NCBI RefSeq assembly: GCF_024347515.1
Contig: NZ_AP025493.1
Coordinates: 1,954,506-2,018,505 of the forward strand
From: Vibrio gigantis
GTDB taxonomy: Bacteria; Pseudomonadota; Gammaproteobacteria; Enterobacterales; Vibrionaceae
Direction: 5' to 3'
DNA: 64,000 nt
Shown here: one piece after another, positions 43,392-51,225 of the stretch
How the letters are laid out: each line of letters starts with the position of its first letter
How positions within the stretch are numbered: position 1 is the stretch's first letter
Notes under the pieces: model-generated
The model's input: the letters and a program-made list of their open reading frames with translations, nothing else
Database searches by the model: none
Told to the model about the DNA's origin: nothing
Program-made: the position numbers and the translations under genes

Positions 43392-44574
43392 TAACAAACG
43401 ACTATGGCGTCAATGATTAGTTTTTAGCTGTATTTTCATTCCACATGGCGCCATCTCTGAGCATAGAGTTAAGGGTTACAACCATCTTTCGTACACACGC
43501 GATTGTTGCGACTTTTTTAGGTTTCCCAGCAGCTAAAAGTCGAGCATAAGTCGCTTTGAATATGGGGTTACATTGCATGGCTGACATCATCGTCATGTAT
43601 AAAACGGTTCGTACTGCGCTCGACCGCCTTGGATTACGCGCTTACCTTTGTAGCGACCACTTTCGCGTGTAATTGGAGCGACACCAATCAGTGATGCCGC
43701 TTATTTATTCGTGATGTAACCAAGTTCAGGTACGTTGCTAATTATTGATGCAGCAGCAATGTTTCCTATTCCTGGGACGCTCTGCAATATTGTGTTTTTA
43801 GCCTGGTATTCAGGGCTATCTTCAATGAGTTTAACGAGCTTTTCTTCTAACTTGGTGATTTGATTTTTATCGTGGTTAGCATTGGTTTGATAGTCGGATG
43901 GAGAGAAGCGGGAAGTATCTGGATTCGGTTCTTTTCCATGGTTTGTATGGATAACAACTGGTTTCGGCGAATAACTAAGTCACTCATTAAACGTATGTTT
44001 TTTTGCTTTATGACAGTAAAATCTGGTTTGATTGCTTCTCCATAGTGAGCGATCAACTCTGCATCTAAACGATCATTTTTAGCTCTGCGGCCAATAGCAC
44101 CAGCGAATCGTTTTATGTGGACAGGGTTCGCTCTAACAATAGGTAGTTGAGCCTCTGCACATGCAAGAACAAAAGGCATTTCTAATCGGCCTGTTGCTTC
44201 AATAACGATACGTTCAGGGTTATGATTTTTAATTGTTTTGAGTGCTTTCTTGATGCCTTTTTCATTGTTCTCTACTGAGAAAAATAGGTCTAGTAGCCTG
44301 ATATGGATGTCTAATTGTGTTTTGCCGGTATCAACTCCAACGTTGATGCTTTGATTGATTTTGGTATTCATAATAAGCTAACTCATACTTGCGTAATGCG
44401 GGTTCGAGACCCAGTCGACTATTCGAGGTTTATGCTTGAAGTCCTATGTAGCGTTCATGTTTGTTATAGGTCTCTCGATAGAGGAGCCAGCGTTTAAACG
44501 AACTGCGACATAGAAAGCTTTAGTTGCAGCTAAAGCCTGGGTCTCACATTACCCGATTGGAGTGCTTATTATCC
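43392..44574 (-). mobile_element. Decayed IS110-family element
   Basis: This stretch between the broken attC start at 43392 and attC 8 at 44575 is filled by a damaged IS110-type transposase and about 200 bases of non-coding DNA with short inverted segments (GAGACCCAG at 44405 and CTGGGTCTC at 44538). It has neither the 14-bp repeat nor the protein sequence of the three intact elements, so it is a different IS110-family member. Exact ends could not be fixed. Confidence 0.6.
43417..44371 (-). pseudogene. IS110-family transposase, disrupted
   Basis: An intact N-terminal piece of 174 residues starts at 44371 (NVGVDTGKTQLD, RIVIEATGRLE, KNDRLDAELIAHYGE). The frame is then lost near 43865. The next frame continues with QSVPGIGNIAAASIISNVPEL and is stopped by TAA near 43700 inside an otherwise good match (SLIGVAPITRESGRYKGKR). 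A second shift near 43625 restores AVRTVLYMTMMSAMQCNP through to KVATIACVRKMVVTLNSM, and it ends at 43417. Three lesions make it inactive. The DEDD residues of the N-terminal piece are still visible. Confidence 0.8.
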
Positions 44575-44696
44575 ATACAAAGCATTTAAGACAGATTCGC
44601 AACACTTGGCGTTTTCAGTTTAAGTTGAGTTTTGTGTTTATGGTGTAATGCTTTAAGTAAGGTGGCAGTGTTGCTCACTACTTAACGCGGCGTTAG
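44575..44696 (+). repeat. attC site 8
   Basis: Reads ATACAAAGCATTTAAGAC (left core altered from TAACAAA), then CGCAACACTTGGCGTTTT, and ends CAGTGTTGCTCACTAC then TTAACGCGGCGTTAG. The altered left core fits damage by the adjacent IS remnant. Confidence 0.8.
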
Positions 44697-44710
44697 CCAG
44701 CAATAATAAA

Positions 44711-45556
44711 ATGGAAAGTACGTTGATATTAAACGAAATAAAAAGAAGAAAGAAACTTTTCAATGCGATTAGCTATGTGGATGTAGCTACAGAAGTTGAG
44801 CCTTCGAAATTAAGAGACTTAGGTATCTATGGCGGTGCTGCTGGTGTATGGGTTAATACTGAAGTAACTAGAGATATAGTTGATAGCTCAAGTGGCGTAG
44901 CAGTTAGTGTTTTGCACACGGGTAAAGATTACAGTGACACAATGTCTACAGAAGGTATCAATTACGATTTTCCTAATACCCAACGTAAAGGCAGCCATGA
45001 TCAAAATGAAATCAAAGCTCTTAAAAATTGCTTTGAAGCGCAAGTTCCATTGTTTGTTATAAGCAAAGCATCAAACAAATCACTTCGAAATGTGCATATT
45101 GGTCTCATTAGCAGCTTTGATGAAATTAATGCAAAGGCATTTATCAAATTTGTTGGTCAGGATAAATTGTTCCCAAAAGCGAACGAATCGATCAACGAGT
45201 CTGAAGTCGAATATAAAGTAAACTTTGAGAGAGATGTGAATAAATCGCTAAATGACTCTTCGGAGAAGCGTCAAGGGAGATTGTCATCTAAATCCAAAAC
45301 ACCAAGAGTTGTATATCGATTGGTAAAAGACTATAGCAGGGATCCAGATGTAGTTGCTGAGGCTCTTTATAGAGCAAACGGTCGTTGTGAAAAATGCCAA
45401 GCGAAAGCTCCATTTAAAAAACGGTCGAATGGTCAGCCATATTTAGAGGTTCATCATATTATTCCATTATCTCAAGGTGGTTTGGATAGCCTTTCAAATG
45501 TTATAAGTCTTTGTCCTAATTGCCATAGAGAAGTGCACTTTGGGCCAGCAGGCTAA
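44711..45556 (+). CDS. HNH endonuclease with putative modified-DNA-binding N-terminal domain
   Basis: 281 residues. The C-terminal HNH domain (about 220-280) has zinc cysteines C226/C229 (CEKC) and C268/C271 (CPNCH), with catalytic EVHHIIPLSQGG around H248-H249. The N-terminal domain (about 25-155) contains GIYGGAAGVWV, GVAVSVLHTGKDYSD, TEGINYDFPNT and VPLFVIS. I associate these with SRA-like (YDG) domains joined to HNH in type IV, modification-dependent restriction enzymes. This would cut phage DNA carrying modified bases. It stands alone in a cassette, between attC 8 and attC 9, and no methyltransferase gene is present, which fits a type IV enzyme. Confidence 0.78.
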   Translation: MESTLILNEIKRRKKLFNAISYVDVATEVEPSKLRDLGIYGGAAGVWVNTEVTRDIVDSSSGVAVSVLHTGKDYSDTMSTEGINYDFPNTQRKGSHDQNEIKALKNCFEAQVPLFVISKASNKSLRNVHIGLISSFDEINAKAFIKFVGQDKLFPKANESINESEVEYKVNFERDVNKSLNDSSEKRQGRLSSKSKTPRVVYRLVKDYSRDPDVVAEALYRANGRCEKCQAKAPFKKRSNGQPYLEVHHIIPLSQGGLDSLSNVISLCPNCHREVHFGPAG

Positions 45557-45577
45557 CAAACAATTTAAGACTGATTC
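45554..45577 (+). repeat. attC site 9, left part (split by IS3-family element)
   Basis: TAACAAACAATTTAAGACTG and GATTC lead into the element. The site resumes at 46848 with CCAGCGTTTGGCATTTTT and ends GGTGTTAG at 46920. The right half is more degenerate than in the other sites. Confidence 0.75.
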
Positions 45578-45627
45578 TGTAGTTGACCCGATCTAGTGGA
45601 CACCTTCAATTGTAATTGGAGGTGTTT

Positions 45628-45969
45628 ATGCCAGCTTATAAATCAGGTAAAAAAACTCAACAATATCTCACGGAATTTAAGGTAACTGCCGTCCGACTTT
45701 CGCTTCGAGAAGGAGCTACAGTTAAAAGCGTGGCGCTATCATTGGATATCCATCCTTATATGCTTTCTAAATGGCGAAAGGACTATAGAGAAGGGGTTAT
45801 TTTGGAAGATAAACGTAAGAAAAGGACTAAGATCCCGAGTCAGAAAACTGAGTCTAGTCGGATTGCAGAGCTTGAACGTCAGAACGAACAACTTAATCTC
45901 GAGAATGACTTGCTAAAAAAGTGGCAACGATTCGTTGCCCAAGAAAATAGACAAAATTCCGATTCATAG
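45628..45969 (+). CDS. IS3-family transposase OrfA
   Basis: 113 residues from the ATG at 45628 with GGAGG 6 bases upstream. A helix-turn-helix (VKSVALSLDIHPYMLSKWRKDY) is followed by a leucine-zipper coiled coil (IAELERQNEQLNLENDLLKKW), as in IS3 OrfA proteins. OrfA binds the ends and is joined to OrfB by programmed frameshifting in this family. An A-rich stretch (GACAAAATT, about 45950) in the end of orfA is a plausible -1 slip site. Confidence 0.9.
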   Translation: MPAYKSGKKTQQYLTEFKVTAVRLSLREGATVKSVALSLDIHPYMLSKWRKDYREGVILEDKRKKRTKIPSQKTESSRIAELERQNEQLNLENDLLKKWQRFVAQENRQNSDS

Positions 45970-45998
45970 CCCATCAGAAAACGCGTTATTCCATTGTA

Positions 45999-46808
45999 TT
46001 GATGTGTCGTTTTTTATCTGTTTCTAAGTCGGGTTATTACGCATGGCTTGATAGAGAGCCAAGCCGCTACGATCAAGAAGAGCAGGCTTTGAAGAAGCGG
46101 ATAACTAAAGTGTTTACCCAGAGTCGAGAGACTTACGGTAGTCCACGAGTTCATGCAGAGCTGAGGCGGCAAGGAGTTTTGGTTAGCCGCAAGCGTGTGG
46201 CTCGGATCATGAGAGAGCAAGGGCTAAGAGCGCGAAGTTATCGCATTTACATGAAAATGGCCAAGCTACATCGGTTCTATCAATCGATTAAGAATATTAA
46301 AAAAGACACACCAAAACCAACGGCAGTTAATCAACAATGGTCTGGAGACCTAACGTATATAAAGCAAGGTAAACGTTGGATGTATCTAGCGGTCGTTATC
46401 GATCTTTACTCGCGTAAAATCGTCGGTTGGTCGCTTGGTAGTAAGAAGAGTACACAGCTAACGATGAGTTCGTTGAGAATGGCAATTAGAAATCGAAAGC
46501 CACAAGAGCGCTTATTGTTTCATACCGACAGAGGCTCTGAATATCGAGCCCATGAAGTTCAAGCTTTATTATCAAAAAATGGAATTGTCCCAAGTATGAA
46601 TCGTCCAGGTCATTGCACTGATAATGCGGAGGTGGAGTCGTTCTTCCATACGCTCAAAGGCGACATAATTAGGAAAAATAGTTTTAAAAGTGAGAAGCAG
46701 CTTAGAGATAAACTTGCCGGTTATATCCAGCATTTTTATAACCGTTATAGACTGCACTCAAGTCTTGGATATCGAACCCCGCATGAATATGAAGTAGCGA
46801 CGGGTTAA
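45999..46808 (+). CDS. IS3-family transposase OrfB (rve, DDE)
   Basis: 269 residues as an open unit; the frame is open back to about 45951, where it would be entered from orfA by a -1 shift. Family start LSVSKSGYYAWL and HTH_21-like ETYGSPRVHAELRRQGV lead into the integrase core. The DDE residues are in WSGDLTYI, FHTDRGSEY and DNAEVESFFHTLK. The C-terminal YNRYRLHSSLGYRTPHEYE is typical. Intact, so the element could be active. Confidence 0.93.
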   Translation: MMCRFLSVSKSGYYAWLDREPSRYDQEEQALKKRITKVFTQSRETYGSPRVHAELRRQGVLVSRKRVARIMREQGLRARSYRIYMKMAKLHRFYQSIKNIKKDTPKPTAVNQQWSGDLTYIKQGKRWMYLAVVIDLYSRKIVGWSLGSKKSTQLTMSSLRMAIRNRKPQERLLFHTDRGSEYRAHEVQALLSKNGIVPSMNRPGHCTDNAEVESFFHTLKGDIIRKNSFKSEKQLRDKLAGYIQHFYNRYRLHSSLGYRTPHEYEVATG

Positions 46809-46975
46809 AGATAATAGGGTGTCCATTTTATCGGGTGAAGATCATTCCCAGCGTTTGGCATTTTTCATTCCATCGTTGGTTTTAGTGTTTCTAGGGCAAC
46901 GGTTTCTCGTTTGGTGTTAGTATTATTTACTTAAAACAAAGTGTTCGCTTATTCGGCTACTAAGGAAGTAATATT

Positions 46976-47332
46976 ATGAACATGAAGGCGTTTTCTAGCT
47001 TGGTGGGTTTGTCGGCTCATACGCTTAGGTACTATGAAAAAATCGGTTTGCTTAAAAATGTTCAGCGCAACAGCAGTGGGCACCGAGTGTATGCCGAAAA
47101 AGACGTAAAGTGGATTGAGTTTGTGATTCGCCTAAAAGAAACGGCCATGCCACTCGAAGAGATATTAGAATACGCTCGGCTAAGGGAGCAGGGCAGCAGC
47201 ACGGTACTTGGGCGTCAAGCTTTGCTAGAACAGCACCAACAAAGTTTAAAAGCGCACATTGCGCAGCAGCAATCCCACCTTTCCGCTCTGGAAGATAAAA
47301 TTGACCTGTATAAAGATGGAAAAGCGCGTTGA
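46976..47332 (+). CDS. MerR-family transcriptional regulator
   Basis: 118 residues; AAGGAAG lies about 9 bases upstream of the ATG. The N-terminal winged helix is FSSLVGLSAHTLRYYEKIGLL, followed by the wing (GHRVYAEKDVKWIEFVIRLK) and a long dimerisation coiled coil (about 75-115). There are no metal-ligand cysteines, so it belongs with the NmlR/AdhR-like MerR proteins that sense aldehydes or other electrophiles. Its stop codon overlaps a promoter with MerR-type spacing that drives the next gene. It is the first gene right of the cassette array. Confidence 0.9.
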   Translation: MNMKAFSSLVGLSAHTLRYYEKIGLLKNVQRNSSGHRVYAEKDVKWIEFVIRLKETAMPLEEILEYARLREQGSSTVLGRQALLEQHQQSLKAHIAQQQSHLSALEDKIDLYKDGKAR

Positions 47333-47359
47333 CTTAGAGTGAACTCTAACTTGTATGCT
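47329..47359 (+). promoter_or_regulatory. MerR-type promoter with 19-bp spacer and dyad
   Basis: A -35 box TTGACT (47329-47334) and a -10 box TATGCT (47354-47359) are separated by 19 bases. The spacer region holds a near-perfect dyad, TTAGAGTGAACTCTAA. Over-long spacing with a central dyad is the mark of promoters activated by MerR-family proteins. It overlaps the stop of the MerR gene and faces the carboxymuconolactone-decarboxylase-like gene. Confidence 0.8.
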
Positions 47360-47390
47360 GTGCTCCTATTGAATACATAGGAGTAACACA

Positions 47391-47780
47391 ATGGAAACGT
47401 CACGTTTTGAAAAAGGACTAGAGCTGCTTAAACAGATTGATGGTGAAGCAGGAAAAAATGTTATCGATAGCCTGCAAGATATCAGCCCCGATTTAGCCAA
47501 GTACACCATCGAGTATCCTTTTGGTGATATTTATGTGCGAAAAGACTTGGATTTGAAATCACGCGAGATTGCGACGGTGGCAGCGTTAACTGCATTAGGT
47601 AACTGCGCCCCACAACTTAAAGTGCATTTGAATGCGGCGCTTAATGTGGGTTGCAGTGAAGAAGAGATCAAAGAGGTGATCATTCAGATGTCTTGTTACG
47701 CTGGCTTTCCTGCTGCGTTGAATGGGATGTTCGCATTCAAAGACGTGCTCGCTGAACGAACGGCAAATCACAACAGTTAA
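47391..47780 (+). CDS. Carboxymuconolactone decarboxylase family protein
   Basis: 129 residues of the all-helical CMD/AhpD-like fold. Visible family features are IVRKDLDLKSREIATVAALTALG-like sequence (here YVRKDLDLKSREIATVAA), QLKVHLNAALNVGCSEEEIKEVIIQ, and YAGFPAALNGMFAFKDV. An ATAGGAG ribosome site precedes the ATG. Only one cysteine (in GCS) lies near the AhpD-type active site, so peroxidase activity is doubtful. It is probably activated by the MerR protein encoded upstream, in answer to a reactive organic compound. Confidence 0.88.
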   Translation: METSRFEKGLELLKQIDGEAGKNVIDSLQDISPDLAKYTIEYPFGDIYVRKDLDLKSREIATVAALTALGNCAPQLKVHLNAALNVGCSEEEIKEVIIQMSCYAGFPAALNGMFAFKDVLAERTANHNS

Positions 47781-47786
47781 TTCGAT

Positions 47787-47831
47787 GCTCAACACTTGGC
47801 ACTTTATGCCAGTGTTGGGCTTGTTGTTTTA
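47787..47831 (+). terminator. Terminator after CMD-family gene
   Basis: GCTCAACACTTGGC pairs with GCCAGTGTTGGGC, with small mismatches, followed by TTGTTGTTTT. A second stem, GGGCGCC with GGCGCCC (about 47849-47872), lies between this gene and the converging DoxX-like gene. Confidence 0.75.
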
Positions 47832-47876
47832 TTGAAAGCAAACCGAAGAGGGCGCCAGTAACAGGCGCCCTTTATG

Positions 47877-48275
47877 TTAGTTAGCAACACTATAAGTGTC
47901 GTAGTCACGCAGTAAGAATAGTGCGACACAAGCTGCGAGCATTGGCCAAGAGGCAAAGAACAGTAGGTTATTGAACGGGTCCATATACTTTCCAAAAGAG
48001 GCGAAGGTGGAACCTGCTTGCAGGACCAAAACCGCGCCGTAGGTGTATTTCTTCCACATGCCTACAACGAATGCGCCTAAAAAGCCAAGCTGAGCGACAC
48101 CCAGCGCCATCATCGCGTTGTCCGAGATGTCGATGCCATAAAAACCAGACAGTACTTTTGTCGCGTGTTCAGGGACAAGGATCTTATCTAAGCCCCAGAA
48201 CAAGAAGACGATAAAAATGCCGACTCTCAGCAGCAATAGGCTTGTCGCCAATTTGGTTTGAAGTGTCTTTTCCAT
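47877..48275 (-). CDS. DoxX-like membrane protein
   Basis: 132 residues from the ATG at 48275, with AAAGGA 6-7 bases upstream. Four hydrophobic helices are spaced as in the DoxX family. The first is LLLLRVGIFIVFLFWGLDKIL with the family-type RVGIF and GLDKI residues. It lies in the inner membrane; members take part in varied oxidation-reduction and sulfur chemistry, and no exact role can be given. It stands alone, converging on the CMD-family gene. Confidence 0.75.
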   Translation of the reverse strand: MEKTLQTKLATSLLLLRVGIFIVFLFWGLDKILVPEHATKVLSGFYGIDISDNAMMALGVAQLGFLGAFVVGMWKKYTYGAVLVLQAGSTFASFGKYMDPFNNLLFFASWPMLAACVALFLLRDYDTYSVAN

Positions 48276-48468
48276 GATATTCCTTTTGTGCACTCAAGAT
48301 GCGATGACGTTAAATGTTCATCAAAGGAGACCTATGGCTTTTGTGTTTTCTTTCGCGTTTTTCAGTGACTTATGTAACAAGGAATGTCTGGTTAACCTTT
48401 GTTTATATAATATGTCATTTTTTTGATGTGGTATCATTCGTGCAGTTGATTATTAATGGATATATAAC

Positions 48469-48948
48469 GTGAAAAAATACCTACTATTATCGCTTTCGGT
48501 TTTAATTTTGGCAGGTTGTGGAGCCCCTCGTTACACAGGGAGCGCGATTCCAGAACCTACGACTGAAGTGGATGTTGTTATCGTTAAAGACGCTGAAACA
48601 CGTGAAGGGTTCTTGAATACCATGGAAACATGGCTGCAAGATAACGATTATACCTACACCGTCGTACCAGATAAGTCGCAGCACGATCTTGATAAGCTAA
48701 CATTGGAGTATGAAGGCCATTGGGGCTGGGACTTAGCGTTGTTCTTGAAGCAAGCGGAGATCAATGCTTATCAGAACGGGCAAAGAGTCGGTGAGGTCGA
48801 GTTTAAAGTTCCATATACGGCTAACCCGAACAAGTTCGGTAATGCAACTAAGCGTATTGGTTTCATGATGGATACAGTATTTGGTAAGAAAACTGCTGAA
48901 GAAGCGACGAAAGCGGCCAATTCATCCGATTCAAAAGCGACGAACTAG
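48469..48948 (+). CDS. Lipoprotein, Sbal_3080-like family
   Basis: 159 residues from a GTG start. The signal peptide ends in a lipobox, LILAGC, with the lipidated cysteine at 17. The mature part has the segments TREGFLNTMETWLQDNDY and HWGWDLALFLKQAEINAY, which fit a small family of proteobacterial lipoproteins. The C terminus is a low-complexity Ala/Lys/Ser tail. With Gly after the lipid Cys, sorting to the outer membrane is likely. Function unknown. Confidence 0.75.
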   Translation: MKKYLLLSLSVLILAGCGAPRYTGSAIPEPTTEVDVVIVKDAETREGFLNTMETWLQDNDYTYTVVPDKSQHDLDKLTLEYEGHWGWDLALFLKQAEINAYQNGQRVGEVEFKVPYTANPNKFGNATKRIGFMMDTVFGKKTAEEATKAANSSDSKATN

Positions 48949-49140
48949 TCTAATTGGTGTACTAGTTCATCCCTTTATTCACTTTCTATTTATCTTTAAG
49001 CTTAGCTCGAAGAGACGAAGATGTGAAGCCGTCGCTTTTACCGTTACGGCTTCACATCGTTCATATTAATTAAAGCTCTTGTCTGAAGTGATACCTTACT
49101 CATTTCGCTTGGTATTCAGGCCTGGTATCAATAAACTTCG

Positions 49141-49989
49141 TTAGCTTTGCTTCTTTTCATTTCGAGCCAGCCAGATGAGCGGCAGTATGATCATCGCAGT
49201 GCCAATCGCCATTGCAATATCAGGCATTTCACCAAACCAGACCAACCCAACTCCCACCGCTCCGAGTAAGCCGCTGTATTCAGCACTGGCGATTTTATTG
49301 CTTTCTGCCGATCGGTAAGTGACGACACATATTGCCGCGTAGATGAGGATAAAACCGCTTGAACCTGCGGCAGTGATAAGTGGTGACCAATCCCATTCAC
49401 GGCCTTCCCAAATGGCGAGCCCAAGTGATGCTGGAACTCCTGCTAAGTTGGTTAACAACAACGTTTGTGCCACAGTTTGGTGCTTCGGAAGTTTACGGAT
49501 CAACAAGTTATTACTGGCAATGGTTAACGCTACGATAAGCGCTGCAATGGCCGCCCAATCGATCTCTGTCGGGCGAATGATGACCAGAACGCCCATAAAA
49601 CCGAATATTCCAGCAGCAATAGAGTAGCGACTGAGTTGTTCTTTGAAAAATACCAAGGCTAACGGCAGCATCATTAAAGGTGCGGCGTAGAAAATCGCGT
49701 TGGCGGTGGCCAATGGCATGGCATTGATGGCAAACACCATAAAGATTGCGCCCAGCAACCAGATGTGAGCGCGCAGGGCATGCCATTTCAGCCCATCGGT
49801 AAAGCTCTTTTTACTCACACCAATACAAAAAGGCAGAAGAATCAACACGGCAGTTAGCTGTCTGAAGAAGACAAATTGAAACACAGCAGTGTCTTCACCC
49901 AAGGTTTTAATTAAGGCATCAGAGAAAACCGCAATTAGATTGCCGACAATGAGTAAACTCATTGCCATTCCAACAGACATTGTAGGCAT
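49141..49989 (-). CDS. DMT-superfamily (EamA) transporter
   Basis: 282 residues from the ATG at 49989, which has GGAG 7 bases upstream. Ten hydrophobic helices form two EamA repeats; the first repeat ends LPLALVFFKEQLSRYSIAAGIFGFMGVLVI and the second runs to IILPLIWLA. Typical for export of metabolites or amino acids. It is divergent from a LysR-type regulator gene about 140 bases away, which most likely controls it. Substrate unknown. Confidence 0.85.
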   Translation of the reverse strand: MPTMSVGMAMSLLIVGNLIAVFSDALIKTLGEDTAVFQFVFFRQLTAVLILLPFCIGVSKKSFTDGLKWHALRAHIWLLGAIFMVFAINAMPLATANAIFYAAPLMMLPLALVFFKEQLSRYSIAAGIFGFMGVLVIIRPTEIDWAAIAALIVALTIASNNLLIRKLPKHQTVAQTLLLTNLAGVPASLGLAIWEGREWDWSPLITAAGSSGFILIYAAICVVTYRSAESNKIASAEYSGLLGAVGVGLVWFGEMPDIAMAIGTAMIILPLIWLARNEKKQS

Positions 49990-50127
49990 GAAGAAGCTCC
50001 TATCATTGACTGACACGTGTTCAGTGTGAGTTAAAAGAAAATGAAGAAATGTGATGGCGTAATCTTAATGCATAAAATCGTTTCATATATAATGATAAAA
50101 ATTCACTTAGTATGAGCTGAGCTAATA

Positions 50128-51027
50128 ATGAAATTACCCCCTTTGAGATCAATACAATGTTTCGAATCTGTCGCTCGTTTAAATAGCTTTTCTCAGGCGG
50201 CTATCGCGCTTCATGTTACTCAAAGTGCGGTGAGTCATCAGGTTCGCTTGCTAGAGGAATACTTAGGTGAAACCTTGTTTGTGCGTCAGGGAAGGCGTTT
50301 ATCGCTCACCCCGATAGGAGAGCGTTACTACGAAGATGTGTCTCATTCATTGCAGAATATCGCTCAAGCCAGCTACCAAATCCGCGAAGGTGACAGTGGG
50401 AAAATTCGGATTGCAATGTACAGTTCTTTGGCGGTGAAATGGTTGGTGCCTAGGCTCGAAAACTTACGCCAGCAGCATCCAGAAATCGATTTAACGTTAA
50501 GTATGGTAGCTGATGAGCCTGAGTTTTCGGATCAAGTAGCCGATTGCTTTATCACTGCCTATCCGCCAAAGAAAAACTACGTTAGTGACTTCCTATACAA
50601 AGAGCAGCTCTATCCGTTCTGTAGCCAAAAGGTGTGGCAGAGAATCGAAGATAAACCTTTGCCAGAGGCACTATGGGATCAGCAGTTACTTTCAGTAAGT
50701 TCAATCTTCAAGGACGGCGGTGAAGCGAAAGACTGGATTCAGTGGTGTGAACGTGGTGGTTTCAGCTTGCCAAAGGATGTGAAAATTAGCCAGTTCAGCC
50801 ATATGGTACTGGCGGCCGAGGCCGTGAAATATCATCAAGGTATCGCATTCCTGAACGATTACTTTCTTAACGACCAAGATCTTCAACAAAACTTGGTTCG
50901 TATCCCAATGCACGATTTGCCGACTGGCGACAATATGTACTTTGTCTACAAAAAGTCGAGAGCAAAGCAGTTTGAAATCAAAACTTTAGGCCATTGGCTC
51001 AAACAGCAATGTTTTGATTATGAGTAA
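50128..51027 (+). CDS. LysR-family transcriptional regulator (GcvA-like)
   Basis: 299 residues. The N-terminal helix-turn-helix is LNSFSQAAIALHVTQSAVSHQVRLLEE-like (LNSFSQAAIALHVTQSAVSH), followed by LGETLFVRQGRRLSLTPIG. The effector domain (about 90-295) has two alpha/beta lobes with the GcvA-type start GKIRIAMYSSLAVKWLVPRL. It is divergent from the DMT transporter, the usual arrangement for a LysR regulator and its target. Its own terminator follows. Confidence 0.92.
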   Translation: MKLPPLRSIQCFESVARLNSFSQAAIALHVTQSAVSHQVRLLEEYLGETLFVRQGRRLSLTPIGERYYEDVSHSLQNIAQASYQIREGDSGKIRIAMYSSLAVKWLVPRLENLRQQHPEIDLTLSMVADEPEFSDQVADCFITAYPPKKNYVSDFLYKEQLYPFCSQKVWQRIEDKPLPEALWDQQLLSVSSIFKDGGEAKDWIQWCERGGFSLPKDVKISQFSHMVLAAEAVKYHQGIAFLNDYFLNDQDLQQNLVRIPMHDLPTGDNMYFVYKKSRAKQFEIKTLGHWLKQQCFDYE

Positions 51028-51079
51028 ACCGTGAAGCGTAGCGTTGAAGAAAACCAGCCTACTTTATTAGAGATTAGAG

Positions 51080-51115
51080 ATGCGTGTTATTTAGATAACA
51101 CGCATTTTGTATTTT
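51080..51115 (+). terminator. Terminator after LysR gene
   Basis: ATGCGTGTTAT pairs perfectly with ATAACACGCAT around a 4-base loop, then TTTGTATTTT. Confidence 0.92.
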
Positions 51116-51168
51116 AGGGGCGTGAACAACGCGCTTATACTCGTTGGAAACGCTGTGAGCGTCGTAAC

Positions 51169-51220
51169 TCAAAGTAAAAAGAGTGTAACGCAGGCTGTCA
51201 TCAATGAACCTGCTTACACT
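51169..51220. terminator. Possible terminator of the EAL-domain gene
   Basis: GTGTAACGCAGG pairs with CCTGCTTACAC, with one mismatch, around a loop of about 14 bases. It stands just past the end of the leftward EAL gene. Confidence 0.5.
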
Positions 51221-51225
51221 TATTT

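Larger units (their letters stand above)
45578..46844 (+). mobile_element. IS3-family insertion sequence
   Basis: 1267 bp with imperfect 27-bp terminal inverted repeats: TGTAGTTGACCCGAT and TGGACACC on the left match a right end with ACCCGAT and TGGACACC, 20 of 27 bases. It is flanked by a 3-bp target duplication TTC (45575-45577 and 46845-46847), typical of IS3. It holds overlapping-frame orfA and orfB. It lies inside an attC left arm and is oriented with the cassettes. Confidence 0.9.
32764..46920. mobile_element. Integron cassette array without integrase (CALIN-type)
   Basis: From about 33.0 to 46.9 kb, genes are short, single, AT-rich and mostly on the + strand, and are separated by attC sites of Vibrio repeat type. 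These begin TAACAA, contain a block like CGCTTGGCATTTTT, and end GGGCGTTA. Eight such sites are recognisable, four intact and four split by insertion sequences. No tyrosine-recombinase integrase or attI-like region lies in the window, and core genes resume on both sides, so the array is complete and integrase-free here. Cassettes could still be mobilised in trans by an integrase elsewhere in the genome. Confidence 0.85.

Noticed and set aside
43392..43430. An intact attC after the 128-residue cassette gene
   Set aside because: Only the left core TAACAAACGAC is present; no pairing right arm could be found before the IS110 remnant, so it was not listed as a full site.
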